From Isoetes taiwanensis (taxonomy: Eukaryota > Streptophyta > Lycopodiopsida > Isoetales > Isoetaceae): a stretch of 64,000 nucleotides of DNA. This document shows, one piece after another, positions 1-13,644 of this stretch (position 1 is the stretch's first letter; every line of letters begins with the position of its first letter). Below the pieces are notes generated by a model. It was not told the origin of the DNA. It saw only the letters and a program-made list of their open reading frames with translations, and searched no databases. The DNA lies in contig JAJEKV010000052.1 in NCBI GenBank assembly GCA_021234155.1, positions 1,055,933 to 1,119,932 on the forward strand, given 5' to 3'. The position numbers and the translations under genes were made by a program.

Positions 1-1115
<1,115 letters not shown>

Positions 1116-1336
1116 TGAATTTGTGGTGAATATTTAATGTAGAAGGGGAGAATCTTTGTAGTACGACAAACGTGTGTAGTTTGATGTGCATTTTACAAAC
1201 TATAACTTTAAATGAATTCACCCTTCAAGTTTGTTGAACTTCCACGATATATATATTGTATCATTTTGGAAGGGCAATATAATAGTTCTAACTTCACATC
1301 ATGTTGTTGTCTTTGTGTTCATGAATTTTGCGTTCC

Positions 1337-1450
1337 TCTAAGTTGTAAACTCCAAATAATTTGCTCCACATGCTCTGCTTCTAAGCTATAAACTCCGAAT
1401 ACTTTGCTCTAGATACTTTGATTTTAAGTTGTAAACTTCAAATACTTTGC
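1337..1450. repeat. Degenerate tandem repeat, about 48 bp, 2-3 copies
   Basis: Three successive blocks read approximately aagttgtaaactccaaatac followed by tttgctc, at about 1339, 1384 and 1428. They are diverged copies of a short tandem unit. Confidence 0.6.
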
Positions 1451-2094
1451 TGCAATTGAGCTAAGAAACTTCTTCCAAGTCTATACTTGTGCAACTTCAT
1501 CCAAGTCAAAATAGATACTGTAACCTATTCAATCTGTACTTATACATATACAAAAATACAAATACCAATAAAGTTAATATGTTATTAGATCAAGTCATGA
1601 CGAATGATCCCTGTAAAATATCAAATAACTAGATTTTAAATATAAATGGCTTCCAGGGATTTAAGATACCCTTTGGATGTCAAGGAGAATGTCTAATGGC
1701 ATCTGAAAGAGTAAAAGATTGGGTAACAAATCTAAAGCAGCAGTAAGATGACAGTTGGATATAATAGAACTTGTTATTTTGGATAAATCAATGAACTTCT
1801 TCGCATCAAAATATGTAAAAGAGAATCCTCTCTGCACTTCAATGCTTCTGCACAAGACTTAAATCATAAGCAAACACAATTATATTACATTTGAAGATCA
1901 AATATATTGAAGTTTAACAATCAAAGTATCAAGCAACATTCTCTTCATTAAAATAAACCACTAATGCCAATAATTAAATTAAACATTTGTAAGCAACCCC
2001 ATTGATTCTGCAGCGCCTAAATAGACAAAACAGATAAACAGACAAAGACATTACATATACAAGTTGAATTGTCACGTATATGACACTATTAGCA

Positions 2095-2760
2095 CCAATA
2101 TGACACCATTGTTCAATGCGAATATGACACAAGAACACTAGAATTTTCTAAAGCTAAACCACGCCACCATTGTTGAGTATAAATATAACACAATTATATT
2201 AGAATTTTCTATATTAAAACTACAACAAATGTTATATGATTGAAAAGATTCCTAAAAGAGTGCTCCAATGAACACAAAAGAGAGTCTGAAATAGAGAAGT
2301 ATTACAAAATGCATCTTGCTAGAATAAGCGTCTTGCCATCACACCATTAGCAGCGCCATTGCATAAGACTATATAACACTCGACACTTTACCATCATAAA
2401 CATCACCTGGAACACTATTATAATACCATCATAGACCACGTCACAATACGAATATAAGACTGTTTCAAACACCATTTGACTCTATCCCCATGATTATTAG
2501 CACCATTTCCAATACCATTATAAACACTTACCATTACAAACACTTATCATTATAAACTCGACTTTGAAGGCCATCACAAATACCATTATAGACACAATCT
2601 CAATACCAATATAAGACCATCTAACACATCATTAGAACACCATCTCCAACAAAAATATTGACATCGTCTCCAACACCATTATAAATATCATCTCAGATTT
2701 ATAAACATTGTCACCATTATAGGCACCTTTTTTAACATCATTAAAACATCATTTATAACG
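2095..2760. repeat. Degenerate 'caccattataaac' repeat tract
   Basis: Variants of caccattataaacac and accatcataaaca recur throughout this tract at irregular spacing of roughly 15-35 bases, for example near 2105, 2385, 2510, 2535, 2600, 2665 and 2710. The pattern is that of an old, diverged minisatellite. Confidence 0.6.
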
Positions 2761-3380
2761 AATTTACATAGCAAAAGACTGAAGAAAGGTTGCTGGGTTG
2801 GCTTTTTCAAAACATCAAAGCCAGAACATGTGGATTTTTGTTGTGAAAGAACGAGAATGAGGTTTTTGGAAAGATGACATATCTAACAACATTTAGACTT
2901 ATTTAAATCTAATAGATATACTTCAAGGATGCCATGATATGCTTATATGTATTTTTAACTTATTGATTTTTCATAATTTTTTCAACTTATCTTTAGATAA
3001 AAAGTATGATGGTTACTAAAGTATAAAATTGCTTTCTAAACTAATTTTCACTTTAGTATATTTATTAGAATTGAATTTTTAATTTGTATGATTAAATTTT
3101 TACTTTTTAAAAATATGTAAAGAAGAATATTTTAGACTGAATTTAATTCGATGATTATGTTTATGTCTCAATTAAAAAAAAACAAAGGTTGAATATTTAT
3201 TATTAATTAATATTTAATATATTTCATTTCATTAATGGAATTTGATTGTGAAGTTTTGGAACTAGGTAGTAACAAGAAAAAAATAGACTTTAAGCATGAG
3301 ACATTTGTATCATGGCTCGTCTTGCGCAGTGGAAGATTGAAAGGTTAACACCAAATATATGTGTCAAGTCTAGCATCTTC

Positions 3381-3610
3381 AAAAATGGGCTCCTGGAACT
3401 GGTGAGTTAATTTGTAGTTCAAACAATTCAAACATAAGTATTTTAGTTCTCTGAATAATATTTCTTCTTGAAATGCTTATAGGTCAAAAGATTCTAGTGG
3501 TGTTCTCTGCTTGTTTGGCTGTTGAAAGAAGAAGATCCCTCAACAAATTCTTTACCAATTGTATCTTACGTTCTCAGCATATTGAATGGGGTGCGCCGCC
3601 AAATATCAAC
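3381..3610. other. No gene recognised
   Basis: An open plus-strand frame begins at 3473 and runs into the tandem duplication that follows. It shows no recognisable domain and is probably chance. Confidence 0.4.
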
Positions 3611-3743
3611 ATCTTCAGGTTCAAATCAACTCAAATTTTGCAGCTAAAATGGCTCCAGGTTTTGAATTTCTTTGCAGCATCTTCAGGTTCAAATCAACTC
3701 AAATTTTTGCAGCTAAAATAGCTCCAGATTTTGAATTTCTTTG
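3611..3743. repeat. Two-copy 68-bp tandem duplication
   Basis: The block beginning atcttcaggttcaaatcaac at 3611 is repeated at 3679 with a handful of differences. Confidence 0.9.
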
Positions 3744-4084
3744 TTTTGCTTCCGCATAAGTAACTTATCAAAGCCCGTTGCCCAAAAATTACATCTGGTT
3801 AATTCAGCTGGAACAGAACAATTTTTTTTTTATCGAGGTTGAATTTTTGGACCGTGAAGATCGACATCGACAAAGTAATTATTGATTTGTGATATTATTC
3901 AATGATTATCTTGAGCAATTGTTGGAAGGGGCAGGTATTACTAAGATTGTGGATGGTTTTGGCATGTATGAGTATGCCAAAATCGTACAATATTATGTGG
4001 TTTGAGTTTTCAATAGTGTGATTTGTTTTCGTTTCCCCTCTCCCCACCTCCCCTTTTTTTTTTTTTTTTGCTTCGTGGGAGCTC

Positions 4085-4310
4085 TTGGTTGGGTTCCTTT
4101 TTTTCCTTCTATGGAAGAATGGGCGCATGCCAGTGGCACGCATGGGCATGCCGGATTCGTAGGGCGAAGCAGGGCTCTGCCAGATTTGCAGGGCAAAGCA
4201 GGTGGGCATGGCCTTTCGTCGGATTTGCATGATGAAGTAGGGTGATTTGTTGGCGATGCAGGCAGATATGGCCTTCTTCCAGATTTGTATGCTGAAGCGG
4301 GAGTTCTTCA
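4085..4310. repeat. Degenerate repeat of 'agatttgcagggcaaagc' type
   Basis: Related blocks gattcgtagggcgaagcagg, gatttgcagggcaaagcagg, gatttgcatgatgaagtagg and gatttgtatgctgaagcggg occur at about 4153, 4184, 4220 and 4281. The open frames over this stretch reflect the repeat; no protein family is recognised. A pyrimidine-rich tract of about 20 T precedes it. Confidence 0.6.
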
Positions 4311-4585
4311 TATCTTGCTCTTCTTCCGTCATCCTGTTTTTCGTTATGATCAGTCTGGATTCGAAAGCCATGTTCCACTATAAACAACTTTTCTTTGTTT
4401 CTGGCAGCATTATTGCATTTCATATCATTGTCAAGTTTGATGCAACGACTTTAGTTGTTGCATCTGATTCAGAAATATGTATGTTGTGGTACTAGTTGAA
4501 CTCTGTAGGTTTCAAATCTCCATTCAAATCTGTCTTACTCTAGGCAAAGGGTTAGTTCCTGTGATTGACTGCATTGTTGACTCAT

Positions 4586-4607
4586 CCTATGGTTTGTAAA
4601 CCATAGG
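4586..4607. repeat. 22-bp near-perfect palindrome
   Basis: cctatggttt is followed, after two bases, by its exact reverse complement aaaccatagg, giving a short hairpin. No gene is nearby to suggest a role. Confidence 0.85.
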
Positions 4608-4771
4608 GTGACATGGAAAAGCCAGTTTGACCCATCTTGTTTTTGGGTCTACAGCTGGGCTTTGAGGAGAGGGTATATTCTCTAGATCAAGGGTCCAGAT
4701 GCAACAAGTATAGAGAAGCAACGAGTATTGATATTTGCATATATTATGGGACATATATTTGACTTATGTGA

Positions 4772-5628
4772 TATGGAGCCAAGCACGGGGGAGTGGTCCA
4801 TGGCGAATGAGTTATGAAAATATGACAAAATCATATAAATAATATTCCTATGTGTTGTCCCAAGAGTATAATACATAAAGGGGCATAGGATATTATAGTA
4901 CACCATTGATTATAAAGGCAACCTAATATTATAAAGGTATGCCTAATATTACTACTTTGAAAGGGTTGATAAGGCTAAGGCAACGAAGCCAAGCAAAAGG
5001 AGGAGACAAATATATGTAAAGGGGAAGACCTTTATTAAGATGTTAAGGAAGGGGTCACGAGTTGCTATCTAAATAAAAGGGTCTTGAAAAGTACACTAAA
5101 AAGGAAACGCAAGAGGCCTTTATTTTAATACCATCGACTATTTTATTGAAAATGCTATTTTATTAAAAAAGGGTTGTCAAGTATTCTAAGAAAGGCCATT
5201 TATTATCAGAAGCGAGAGCCAATTAGGAGATGGGAGGGCTGCGACCACAACAAAGATGGAGGGATCCAACAAACACCGTGAAGGGCGTATCAAATGTTCG
5301 GCTAAGAAGTACTATGACCAAAACAGGTGAACGACTAGAAAATGGTGAACAGAGAATCGAATAGTTGACCTCGGCCGTGACAGATGATTTGGCATTGTGA
5401 TACTCTCTTTCTAATCGTGCTCTACTTGGAGCAGTTGCATCATTCCCAAAAGCCAAAAACTTTGAACCAGTGATTTGCATTGCCATTGTATCTGCCATAA
5501 CCCAATGGATCCGCTTGGGTAGTTAATTTGTGCTTCTATATCAGTTTATCTGAGTACAACTTGTCTTGCTCGTGTTCTTCACTTTTGAGATTTTTTTGAG
5601 ATCTTTAAATTATTCCAATTTGCATGAA
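4772..5628. repeat. Dispersed direct repeat, copy 1
   Basis: This block matches 9030-10137 over nearly its whole length, starting at tggagccaagca and ending at caatttgca. It begins TG and ends CA, which would fit a solitary LTR, but no matching target duplication is visible at either copy. Open frames inside are short and have no recognised domain. It is a diverged dispersed transposon-derived repeat of uncertain class. Confidence 0.75.
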
Positions 5629-6239
5629 TCATATCAATCAGTATAAGAGTGAAGGTTCGCAATTCTTTTGGGATATGGTCAGTGGGATTATCAAAGGAAA
5701 TTGAATCCACTGGAAGGAATCAAAGAATTCAGGAGCAGTGGTTATGGTCATGGTCATTTAGTACCTTTGGATTGATGAGATGAATATGCAATGACACCAA
5801 GAGATATTGTACCTTTTGATTGTAAGAAGGATAAAGATGGGATTGTAAAAAGAAAATTTTGGGGTGGAAAAATACAAGGGCCTTTCATGTACTGCAAGTA
5901 CTACTAGATCTTATTGTGTCAGTTGTCATGGATGATTGGCAAATCTTTGGAGCATGGCCTGTGAAGTGGAGATTCTCTTTTTGGAGTTCACAAAAACATA
6001 AGTGAATAGCCTTATTTAGAGCCCTTTTTATACTGCCTAATATGGTATAATACATGTTTGAAATTAACACCATTAAGTATATTGCACCAAACCTTATAGT
6101 ATTTCACAAGTCTTGCTATACAGTATAAAAAAACTTGTACGAGCATACCCCACAAATGAGGATCGCTATCTACGGTCCAAATCAAAGCATAACTCATGAA
6201 TATGCCCATCCAATAGCTCTCGATGCCCGGAGTCACCCC
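5629..6239. other. No gene recognised
   Basis: AT-rich sequence with only short chance frames and no domains. Confidence 0.5.
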
Positions 6240-6486
6240 CGTGTGAATATGCACCTAAACCACAGGGGGTTTTAGGGGGGATTTAATTTTTATATGTTGG
6301 ATGTTAATGGTTTGTGTTGCAAAAAAAAAATTTTGGCCCCTTCGGGGCCTTAGGGACGCCACACCCCCTCCTCCTCCCCTTGTGAATATGCACCCAAACC
6401 ATAGGGATTTTAGGGGATTTTAATTTAAAAGTGTTTTATGTAATGGTTTGTGTTGTCTAAAATTTTTTTGCCCCTTCCTGGGCCTT
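6240..6486. repeat. Two-copy tandem duplication, about 140 bp spacing
   Basis: The block gtgaatatgcacctaaacca ... ggttttagggg ... taatggtttgtgttg ... ggcccc at 6240-6345 recurs with divergence at 6380-6486. Confidence 0.85.
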
Positions 6487-7621
6487 GAGATGGACAACAT
6501 AACAACAAAAAATGATATATAGCAATTGTGGAGCCTAAAAAAAGGTCAACAGGTTATTAAAGTAACTTAGAAGAGTTATCAATGGAATAAAGAACATTTG
6601 TTAAGAAGATGGCCGTTAGCTCATGTCATGGGGATTAAACCCAGCATATCCTTGTGCTTTATTTTAACACTAACAACTTTGAATCAAACAATTTAAACTT
6701 AATAACATGAAGTCTCAATAGTGCAAATGTGTTTTGCTTTAGCACTAAGGCCTTTGAGTCCAACCATTTAAACTCAATGAAGGTGAAGCTACATAAAACT
6801 AAGCATTTGCTTGATAATAAGAATTTAATTTGAAACAGCTTTAAGCAAAGTGTGAACCTGCTCATTGCAACACGCCAAATTATATATGTTTCAAGCTTTC
6901 TTGCCAATTCTAGTCCCTAAACATTAGGCGGTCAACAGATAAGTCATGACTTAGATCCAAATGCGAGATGCATTAGTGAAAGGACAGAAAATAAAGAGGC
7001 ACAAACAAAAATTTTAGAATTCAAACCAGAAAAAAAACTAGAATTCATTTAAGGCTTTATCACCTGTAGCTTTTGAATTTGATCACAATAAAACAAATAG
7101 AACATAAGTAAAAGTTACCATAAAGGTAGAGCAGATTGATCCCATTATTCTGAAAGTCATAAAGTTTGCAACACCCATACACAAACATTTTTCAACTAGA
7201 ATTTAACAGCAGCCTTTGGCCTCCATGGATTCTTGTGGTGAGAAACCAAAGTGGGAAACTTTTCTGCTTGTTAGCACAAAGATCTAGAAGCCTTGGAATT
7301 TGCTTAATAACTGCCTCAAAATCTAAAAATACATGATAATTTTTTGCAAGCTTCATTCGGAATGAGCCATAAAACAATATCCAATAGCGCAATCTTGTAT
7401 TAATCAGCTGGTAGGATGTGAAAGCCTACCAAACCCGGCCGAAAAATTGATGTTTTAGCATAGATAACTTAACCAAACATATCCATATCATACACTATCA
7501 AAAAGATCTTGGAGAGAGCTTTCCAACGCATTAAAAATCATCTCAAACAGAGCTCTGGATCAAAAGTTATGATAAGAAATGTGTTGCCGGCGGGGAAACT
7601 GCACTACATGCGCCCTTCAAG
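6487..7621. other. No gene recognised
   Basis: Contains a weak two-copy similarity at about 6660-6830 (motifs around 'actttgaatcaaacaattta' and 'ctttgagtccaaccattta'). No domain or convincing exon is seen. Confidence 0.5.
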
Positions 7622-7819
7622 CCCTTCATGTTCCCATTATGCACCACACACACAAAAAGAGGGCTTTTGTTGTGAGCCATTGGTTGTTGACCATTGAAAA
7701 AAAAGGCTAAAATCAATGGCCCTTCATGTGCCCATTATGCATCACACGCACAAAAAAAGGGCTTTTGTTGTGAGCCATTGGTTGTTGACCATTGAAAAAA
7801 AAAAGGCTAAAATCAATGG
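7622..7819. repeat. Two-copy 98-bp tandem duplication
   Basis: Copies start at 7622 and 7720 with cccttcatg and share ttgttgtgagccattggttg and an A-run followed by ggctaaaatcaatgg. They are nearly identical, so the duplication is recent. Confidence 0.92.
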
Positions 7820-8616
7820 CTCAGAAATGATGCACTCTAGATGTAGTATTAGTACATCCATTTGAATACATCACGAAATCATAGGAAAACCTTAGTGAAA
7901 AGCGCCTTGTTATTGTGCTAGATATTGAATATAAGCCTTTGTGCATGATGGGAAGTTGTATTACTTCAAATATTGGAGCAGTTAGTGGAACTGAGGTGGA
8001 CTTAGATTAACTGCTGCAAGCGAGATCGGAGCAATTCTTAGGGAGCTGAAAGCAACGGAGTTGGATGTACATAGTACAAGGACGGATCAAGTAACAATGA
8101 TGGATTGCAGAGTTGTAATGGAATTACAAGTTGAATGGCATTGAGGGAGAACATGGAGAACTAGGTGTACTAGATATGCACTAGCTTATTGTGGAGACAA
8201 CTTTATGCCGTGGGGATGTGTGACATAGCCAAACGCCCGATCAAACTGAATTGAGTTTTGCATTGTTACCACATATTCTACCCATATATCTACCATGTTC
8301 TCACACCAACTCTCAAAGAATATTCTGAATATTAGAGCCTATGCCAATTGTCATACAACCTCTTAGCTTGGAATGAGAAACTACCAAAACTACTCTTCCT
8401 TAAGCTTAAGGAGATCTGAAAGGTCCATTGGTCCTGGAGGTTATTTATTTGATTCTATTTGCAGATTGCTTAGCACCAAGGATGCAGAATAACTTTGCAG
8501 ATTTATGGATGCGAAATATCAAATTGCTTCATATAATACGGGTATATGGAAAAGTTTGTAATTAGATTTATATATGCGGAATAAAGATTGGAATTTTATG
8601 TGTATACTCTTGATAG
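7820..8616. other. No gene recognised
   Basis: Nothing beyond short frames. The segment around 8190-8230 (gtggagacaactttatgccg, then gtgtgacatagcc) has the texture of LTR-retrotransposon DNA, but no paired repeat supports this. Confidence 0.4.
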
Positions 8617-8790
8617 GTTGGTAATTACAGTTGCAACATAATAGGCCTGAACATGGTATGCTAGATGTGAATACATCTTGATAGATTAGCAATTGTACTG
8701 CAGTGCAATAGGCTTGAACAAGAGTGCATGGCGTAAACTTTTGAAGAGAGGTAATTGAGATTGCAACACAATAGGCCTGACAAAAGTTGC
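8617..8790. repeat. Three degenerate copies of a repeat around 'gcaacataataggcctgaac'
   Basis: Related blocks at about 8620, 8690 and 8750 share aattacagttgcaacataat, then aggcctgaac; spacing is 60-80 bases. Confidence 0.65.
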
Positions 8791-9029
8791 ATCAATAATG
8801 TGGAGTACAACTATTTTGCAGTGATATGATCAAATAGGAAGCGGAGGTGCAATGAATATATGGTACTATGAAAGTACAACAATATCCATAATTGTTTCTT
8901 GAGTTTGCAGGTTTATGGAACTTCCAGGTTCGTGATGATCGCGAGCGATCCACTTTGACAAGGGGTGGACTGCAAGGGAACGTAGTCTGGACGATCGTGG
9001 ATAATCTAACTTGAGAAGGGATGGATTGG

Positions 9030-10137
9030 TATGGAGCCAAGCATGGGGGAGTGGTCCACATTGAATAGGTTATGGAAATATGGCAAAATTATGTAAATAA
9101 TATTCCTATGTGTTGTCCCAAAAGTATAATACATTAAGGGGCATAAGATATTATGTTAAACCATTGATCATAAAGACCACCTAATATAATATTATAAATA
9201 GAATAGAATAGAATAGTTTTTTTAACGTCCACTACAATCATTACTACTAGGATTAAAAAACCCCTGCCTCGAAAGGTTTTCAAGGGAAAAACCTTTGCAG
9301 TAATGATGATACTAGACAAGCTTAGATAATGACTACTGAGGGTTCAGTAATTGCAGACGTTTATCTAGAACCTTAAGTATGTATAATGCCAAGTCATGCA
9401 CAGATGGTGCCTAATATTACCACTTTGAAAGGGTTGACATTTGAAAGCTAAGGCAATGAAGCCAAGCAAAAGGAAGAGACAAATGTCTATAAAGGAGAAG
9501 ACCTTTATTAAGATGTTAAGGACGGGGTCACGAGTTGCGATCTAAATAAAAGGGCCTTGAAAGGTACACTAAAAAGTAAACGCAAGGGGTCTTTATTTAA
9601 AGACCATCGACTATTTTATTGAAAATGCCTTTTTACAAAAAAAGGTTGTCAAGTATTATAAGGAAGGCCATTTGTTATCAGAAGGGAGAGCTAGTTGAGA
9701 GATGGGGGGAGGGGGGTTGTGATCACAACAACGTGACCAGGTGACATTGCCGGATGGGGGTCCAATAAACACTATAGTGGCGTATCAAATATTCGGCAAC
9801 GAAGTACTATAGCAGTTCGAGACAATGACAAAATAGGTGACCGACCCGCAAGTGGTAAACAGAGAATCCGGCTGTTAACTTCGGCCTTGACATATGATTT
9901 GGCATTGTGATATATCTCTTTCTAATCATGCCCTACTTGGAGCAGCTGCATCATTCCCAAAAGTCAGAAACTCTGAACTAATGATTTGTGTTACCATTGT
10001 ATTTGCCATAACCTAGTGAATTTTGTTAGGTGGTTAATTTGTGCTTCTATATCAGTTTGTCTAAGTACAGCTTGTCTTGCTCATGTTCTTCACTTTTGAA
10101 ATTGTTTTAAGATCTTTAAATTATCCCAATTTGCATT
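9030..10137. repeat. Dispersed direct repeat, copy 2 with internal insertion
   Basis: Same repeat as 4772-5628. Relative to that copy it carries roughly 210 extra bases at about 9195-9405, beginning with a gaata repeat. Both copies share ccttgaaaggtacac-type and ggtcacgagttgc blocks in the same order, so this is one family inserted or duplicated twice in the same orientation. Confidence 0.75.
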
Positions 10138-10139
10138 TA

Positions 10140-10507
10140 TCATATCATTATGACATAAGAGACATATGCTATATGACATATATCTAACTTATAGGTTATG
10201 AGACATATGCCATATGAACCATGTGACATATCTCATAGATAAATATATGCTATATGACATTATATGATATTAGATATATCATGTGGCATATCTCATATGT
10301 AAGCATGGTATATGACATATATCGAACTTATGAGACATATGCTATATTATCATTACCTATACCATGTGACATATCTCATAAATGTCATTACAAGGATATA
10401 TATATGACTTATGAGCATATGCTATATGGCAGTACCTATATCATGTGACATATCTCATATATATAGCATTACAAAGACATATATATGACTTATGAGACAT
10501 ATGCTAT
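10140..10507. repeat. AT-rich satellite of 'catgtgacatatctcatat' type (left part)
   Basis: The words gacatatgctatatgacata and catgtgacatatctcatat alternate here every 50-70 bases. The same words resume at 12413-12500, so one satellite tract is interrupted by the insertion at 10508-12407. Confidence 0.85.
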
Positions 10508-12407
10508 TGTTGATTTTTGGGGTTTTTGGCATCACCTTGCAGTAGCAGTCCATGACTGCCGGATGCCACAAGGCTGCCACAAATGCTCATGAATCAACAA
10601 AAGACGGTAGGAAGAAACTCCAAGAACAAGAACAAAGCAAAGAATGAACAAAAGAGAATCATATTGATGCTCCAAAAGGAGGTGCTCCAAAACATGAGCA
10701 AAAGCCTAAACAAATGAGAGGAAATGCCCTTTCTAGATAGTAGAGCAAAACCCTAACCCTAACCCTAACTGGCATCTCACCTACCACAGATCCAGGCTAA
10801 ATCTGGGCCATAGATCGTGGGGTCCAATATGATAAGTACATGTGGCCTATGCCATCTATACATATGTTTAGCGAAAAGGGCTAACAAACCCCCACACACA
10901 CACCAAACCAAACTATGTAGAACCTTTATAACATCAGGTTAAACATTTACAACAGTGTCCAAAGTGAGGGGAAGTAACGATAATGTCGCCGAAAAGTCTT
11001 GACCCAAAAATGCCAATGTCGATGAAGTACAAAAATCATGAGATGTTGAGAAGGCTTTCACCACCTCTCTTGAGCTTGCTACGAGCTCTTTTAAATCCAT
11101 AGATGTCGAATCTAATGTTGAGAAGGTCATTACTTCTCATAGAGCTTGCCACTAGCTCCGACTACATGCCCCAATCAAAGTGTAGGGGCAAAAGACCCTA
11201 AGTCATCTTCATGCCATTTGTTGAACTTGAAAGAGTTGAAATAGAGAGTTGAACTTGAAGGAGTTGAAATTGAAGGGGCGGAAGGCCCTAAGTCATCTTC
11301 ACACCTTGAAAGAGGCTCAACCGCCATGTATTATGGACGGCCGAGATGGATTGAAAAAGGTTGTCTCTCAAATGCCCTGTATTTGGGTCGATGAGGTAAG
11401 CTAGATTATTGACCTAAGATTGCTGAAAAAGGTCTACACATGTCATAGGGTTGTGTGAGGTTTGTTGGTACAAGCGGTGCAAAGAAGATCTCCAAGAATG
11501 CGGCAAAAGATAAGGCGTCCCCCAAAATGTGCCAACAATATACTCCAAAGACTTCTTGCATAAAAAGAGGATTGAAAGTTGTGCTCAACGTCACGCCGTG
11601 AGGGCCCGTGACAATTTTGATGAACTCACGCCTTTGGGCCATGATTCGGTTGCGGAAAAAGAAGGATGCTGCTGGAATTATGGATTGATGAAAGTTGTAC
11701 CTCCAAAGGCACAATGCCTCAAAAATTGGACAAGAGGTCAAGAAGTCACCATTAAAAAAATCACGTCAAGGGACGTGATCGAGTTGTGTATCCAATTGCT
11801 GAAGAATGGCCTTAACATGCCGTAAAGTTGATGTATGAAAGAGGGCAGAAAGCGTCATGCCAGTTGCTGATAGGCACGCCATGTGTAGGACTTGATAGTT
11901 TGATATCAGGAAAAACCTATTCAACGAAAGAAGAGGTGAAAAATACCAAAGAATTTTGTGCCCATCTTGAATGGTCTAAGTGCCAAGTGTCGCCATAAAA
12001 GAGAAGAATGGAGTCATTGAAGATATTTGTGTTGAATGACAATTGCCCTGCCCTTAAGCCGTGGACAATTAAAAATTTCACGCCCCCCTTTTTTTTTTCA
12101 ATGGTGGGGTGGGCCTCACGCTAACTGATGCCATGCCCGTGAGGGGCCGTGGGCGGTGAAGGTATCGTGGCCACATCGTGACGGGCCAGGGGCGAAGAGG
12201 CCATGCCGTGATGGGCCGTGGAGTCTCCAATGCTGAGGCCACGACGCGGGGGCCGTGGTTATTTCGACTTGATTGACCCAGGCCATGGAAAAATCATGTA
12301 TGTATTGAATCATGGGCCTGAAGCTTTTAACACGTCGTGGAAGGCCGCACACATCCCACTCTGTGGCCTATGCCACCTATACAATAGTTTAGCCCAAAGG
12401 GCTAACA
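10508..12407. mobile_element. LTR-retrotransposon-like insertion (1.9 kb) in AT satellite
   Basis: The insertion begins tgttgatttttgggg and ends gggctaaca, with the TG...CA ends typical of LTRs. The flanks read gctat (10503-10507) and tctat (12408-12412), a near-perfect 5-bp target duplication. The first 379 bases (10508-10886) also end gggctaaca. Their last about 45 bases (gtggcctatgcca ... gttta) resemble 12363-12407, so 10508-10886 could be a 5' LTR and 12363-12407 the remnant of a truncated 3' LTR. Between them are only broken frames, the longest minus-strand at 11406-11741, with no recognised gag or pol motif. It is probably a decayed or non-autonomous LTR element. The three accctaa units near 10748-10768 lie inside it and are not a telomere. 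Confidence 0.55.
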
Positions 12408-12500
12408 TCTATGTCATATTACATGTAACATGTGACATATCTCATATATAATATTATAGTCATATAGCTGACTTGTGGCATAAGAAACATGTGTCATATA
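12408..12500. repeat. AT-rich satellite (right part)
   Basis: This continues the catgtgacatatctcatat satellite seen before 10508. Confidence 0.75.
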
Positions 12501-12771
12501 TTTTACTATAGACAATATTAAAAATGGTTCCCAACTTGGGGATAAGCTAGGAACTGTAACTACACAATGAAGAGCATTCGACCAAACCACGATTTTGTTA
12601 TTTTGAAATTATTCCAGTGTTCATTTTTTTTCAACTCTAGTTTTTAACCTATGTTGTGAGTTAGAAATTGCGACGTATAATTTTTTTGGATTTGAATTGG
12701 TGGATTCATTGCACCATTTAGTGTGTCTAGTAGAAATCATGGAAAATAAAATCGTGGCAAACAAGAGAGTG

Positions 12772-12772
<1 letters not shown>

Positions 12773-12833
<61 letters not shown>

Positions 12834-12842
12834 GATAGATAG
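12773..12842. repeat. (GATA)n microsatellite
   Basis: About 17 tandem gata units with one taaa-type interruption. Long frames over it encode only the repeat. Confidence 0.98.
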
Positions 12843-12984
12843 TGTAGACAAGAAATAAGGAAGAGGTTAATAGTTTTTATCAAAAAAACATCTTTTATAT
12901 TAATACAAGGTATGTACATGTACAATATACATCACAAATATGAGTGCATAATCATTGACAATAATTTTTCACAACCAGATCGAC

Positions 12985-13530
12985 ATCTGGAGCATATGTT
13001 TTTCCTTTCAAATCTGGTATGCTTCTTAGGAAAGCAGGCACCGTGGGGGCTGATATGAGGGAATCAAATATTTTGAGTGTTTCAACTGGCATCCAATGCT
13101 CTTCATCATTATCTTTTGGGTGTCATGATGGAGGATTTATGTTGTTCTCTATATTGAAGCAACACTTGATGGGGTCATCATCCACCAGACATATCTTGTC
13201 TTCCTTAAAATTCCCTTGATCTAAAATGACCTGAAAGTCTGATGTAATATCGAGTATGTTAGATCTGATCATGGACGACCCTATACCAATTTATACTCTG
13301 TTCTTCAGATGGATTAACAATTTCTCTACATTAAGTCTTGGATAAACCCATTTGGTATTTGTCTCTAGAAACCATGCTGGAAAAGAAAGTGCAGCACGGT
13401 ACTCTGTCTTGGAGAAGATCTTTAGAAGAACTCGACTCAAGTCGAAGAGGATTAGTTTTTTGTTGTTCGATGTGGTTTCCTCTCTGTACATTACATAGTG
13501 GAGGTTAGCACTTAAAGTCGCGCGCAGCAA
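12985..13530 (-). pseudogene. Unidentified protein relic, C-terminal-side blocks
   Basis: The minus strand holds readable blocks: WFLETNTKWVYPRLNVEKLL within the open frame 13530-13291, then ILDITSDFQVILDQGNFKED (about 13240-13180) and TVPAFLRSIPDLKGKTYAPD (about 13040-12985). An in-frame TGA separates the last two. The composition is protein-like and continuous, but I do not recognise the family. It lies downstream of further minus-strand relics at 13645-15300 and may be the end of the same old gene or transposon ORF. Confidence 0.4.
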
Positions 13531-13644
13531 GAGATATATTTCGAAATATCAAAATGAATAGACTCGCACTGCGCGCAAGCTAGTCATCTGAACTAAATTT
13601 ACGTAAATGAAAAATACAGTAACTCGAACTGTGCACGAGATAAC

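Larger units (their letters stand above)
1116..3380. other. AT-rich intergenic DNA, no gene seen
   Basis: No coding region is recognised. The stretch contains two low-complexity repeat zones, listed separately at 1337-1450 and 2095-2760. The rest is AT-rich sequence without domains or clear splice structure. Confidence 0.6.

Noticed and set aside
10745-10770. Telomere repeat
   Set aside because: Only three accctaa-type units lying inside an LTR-like insertion; the short ttaggg run at 21206 is likewise too short.
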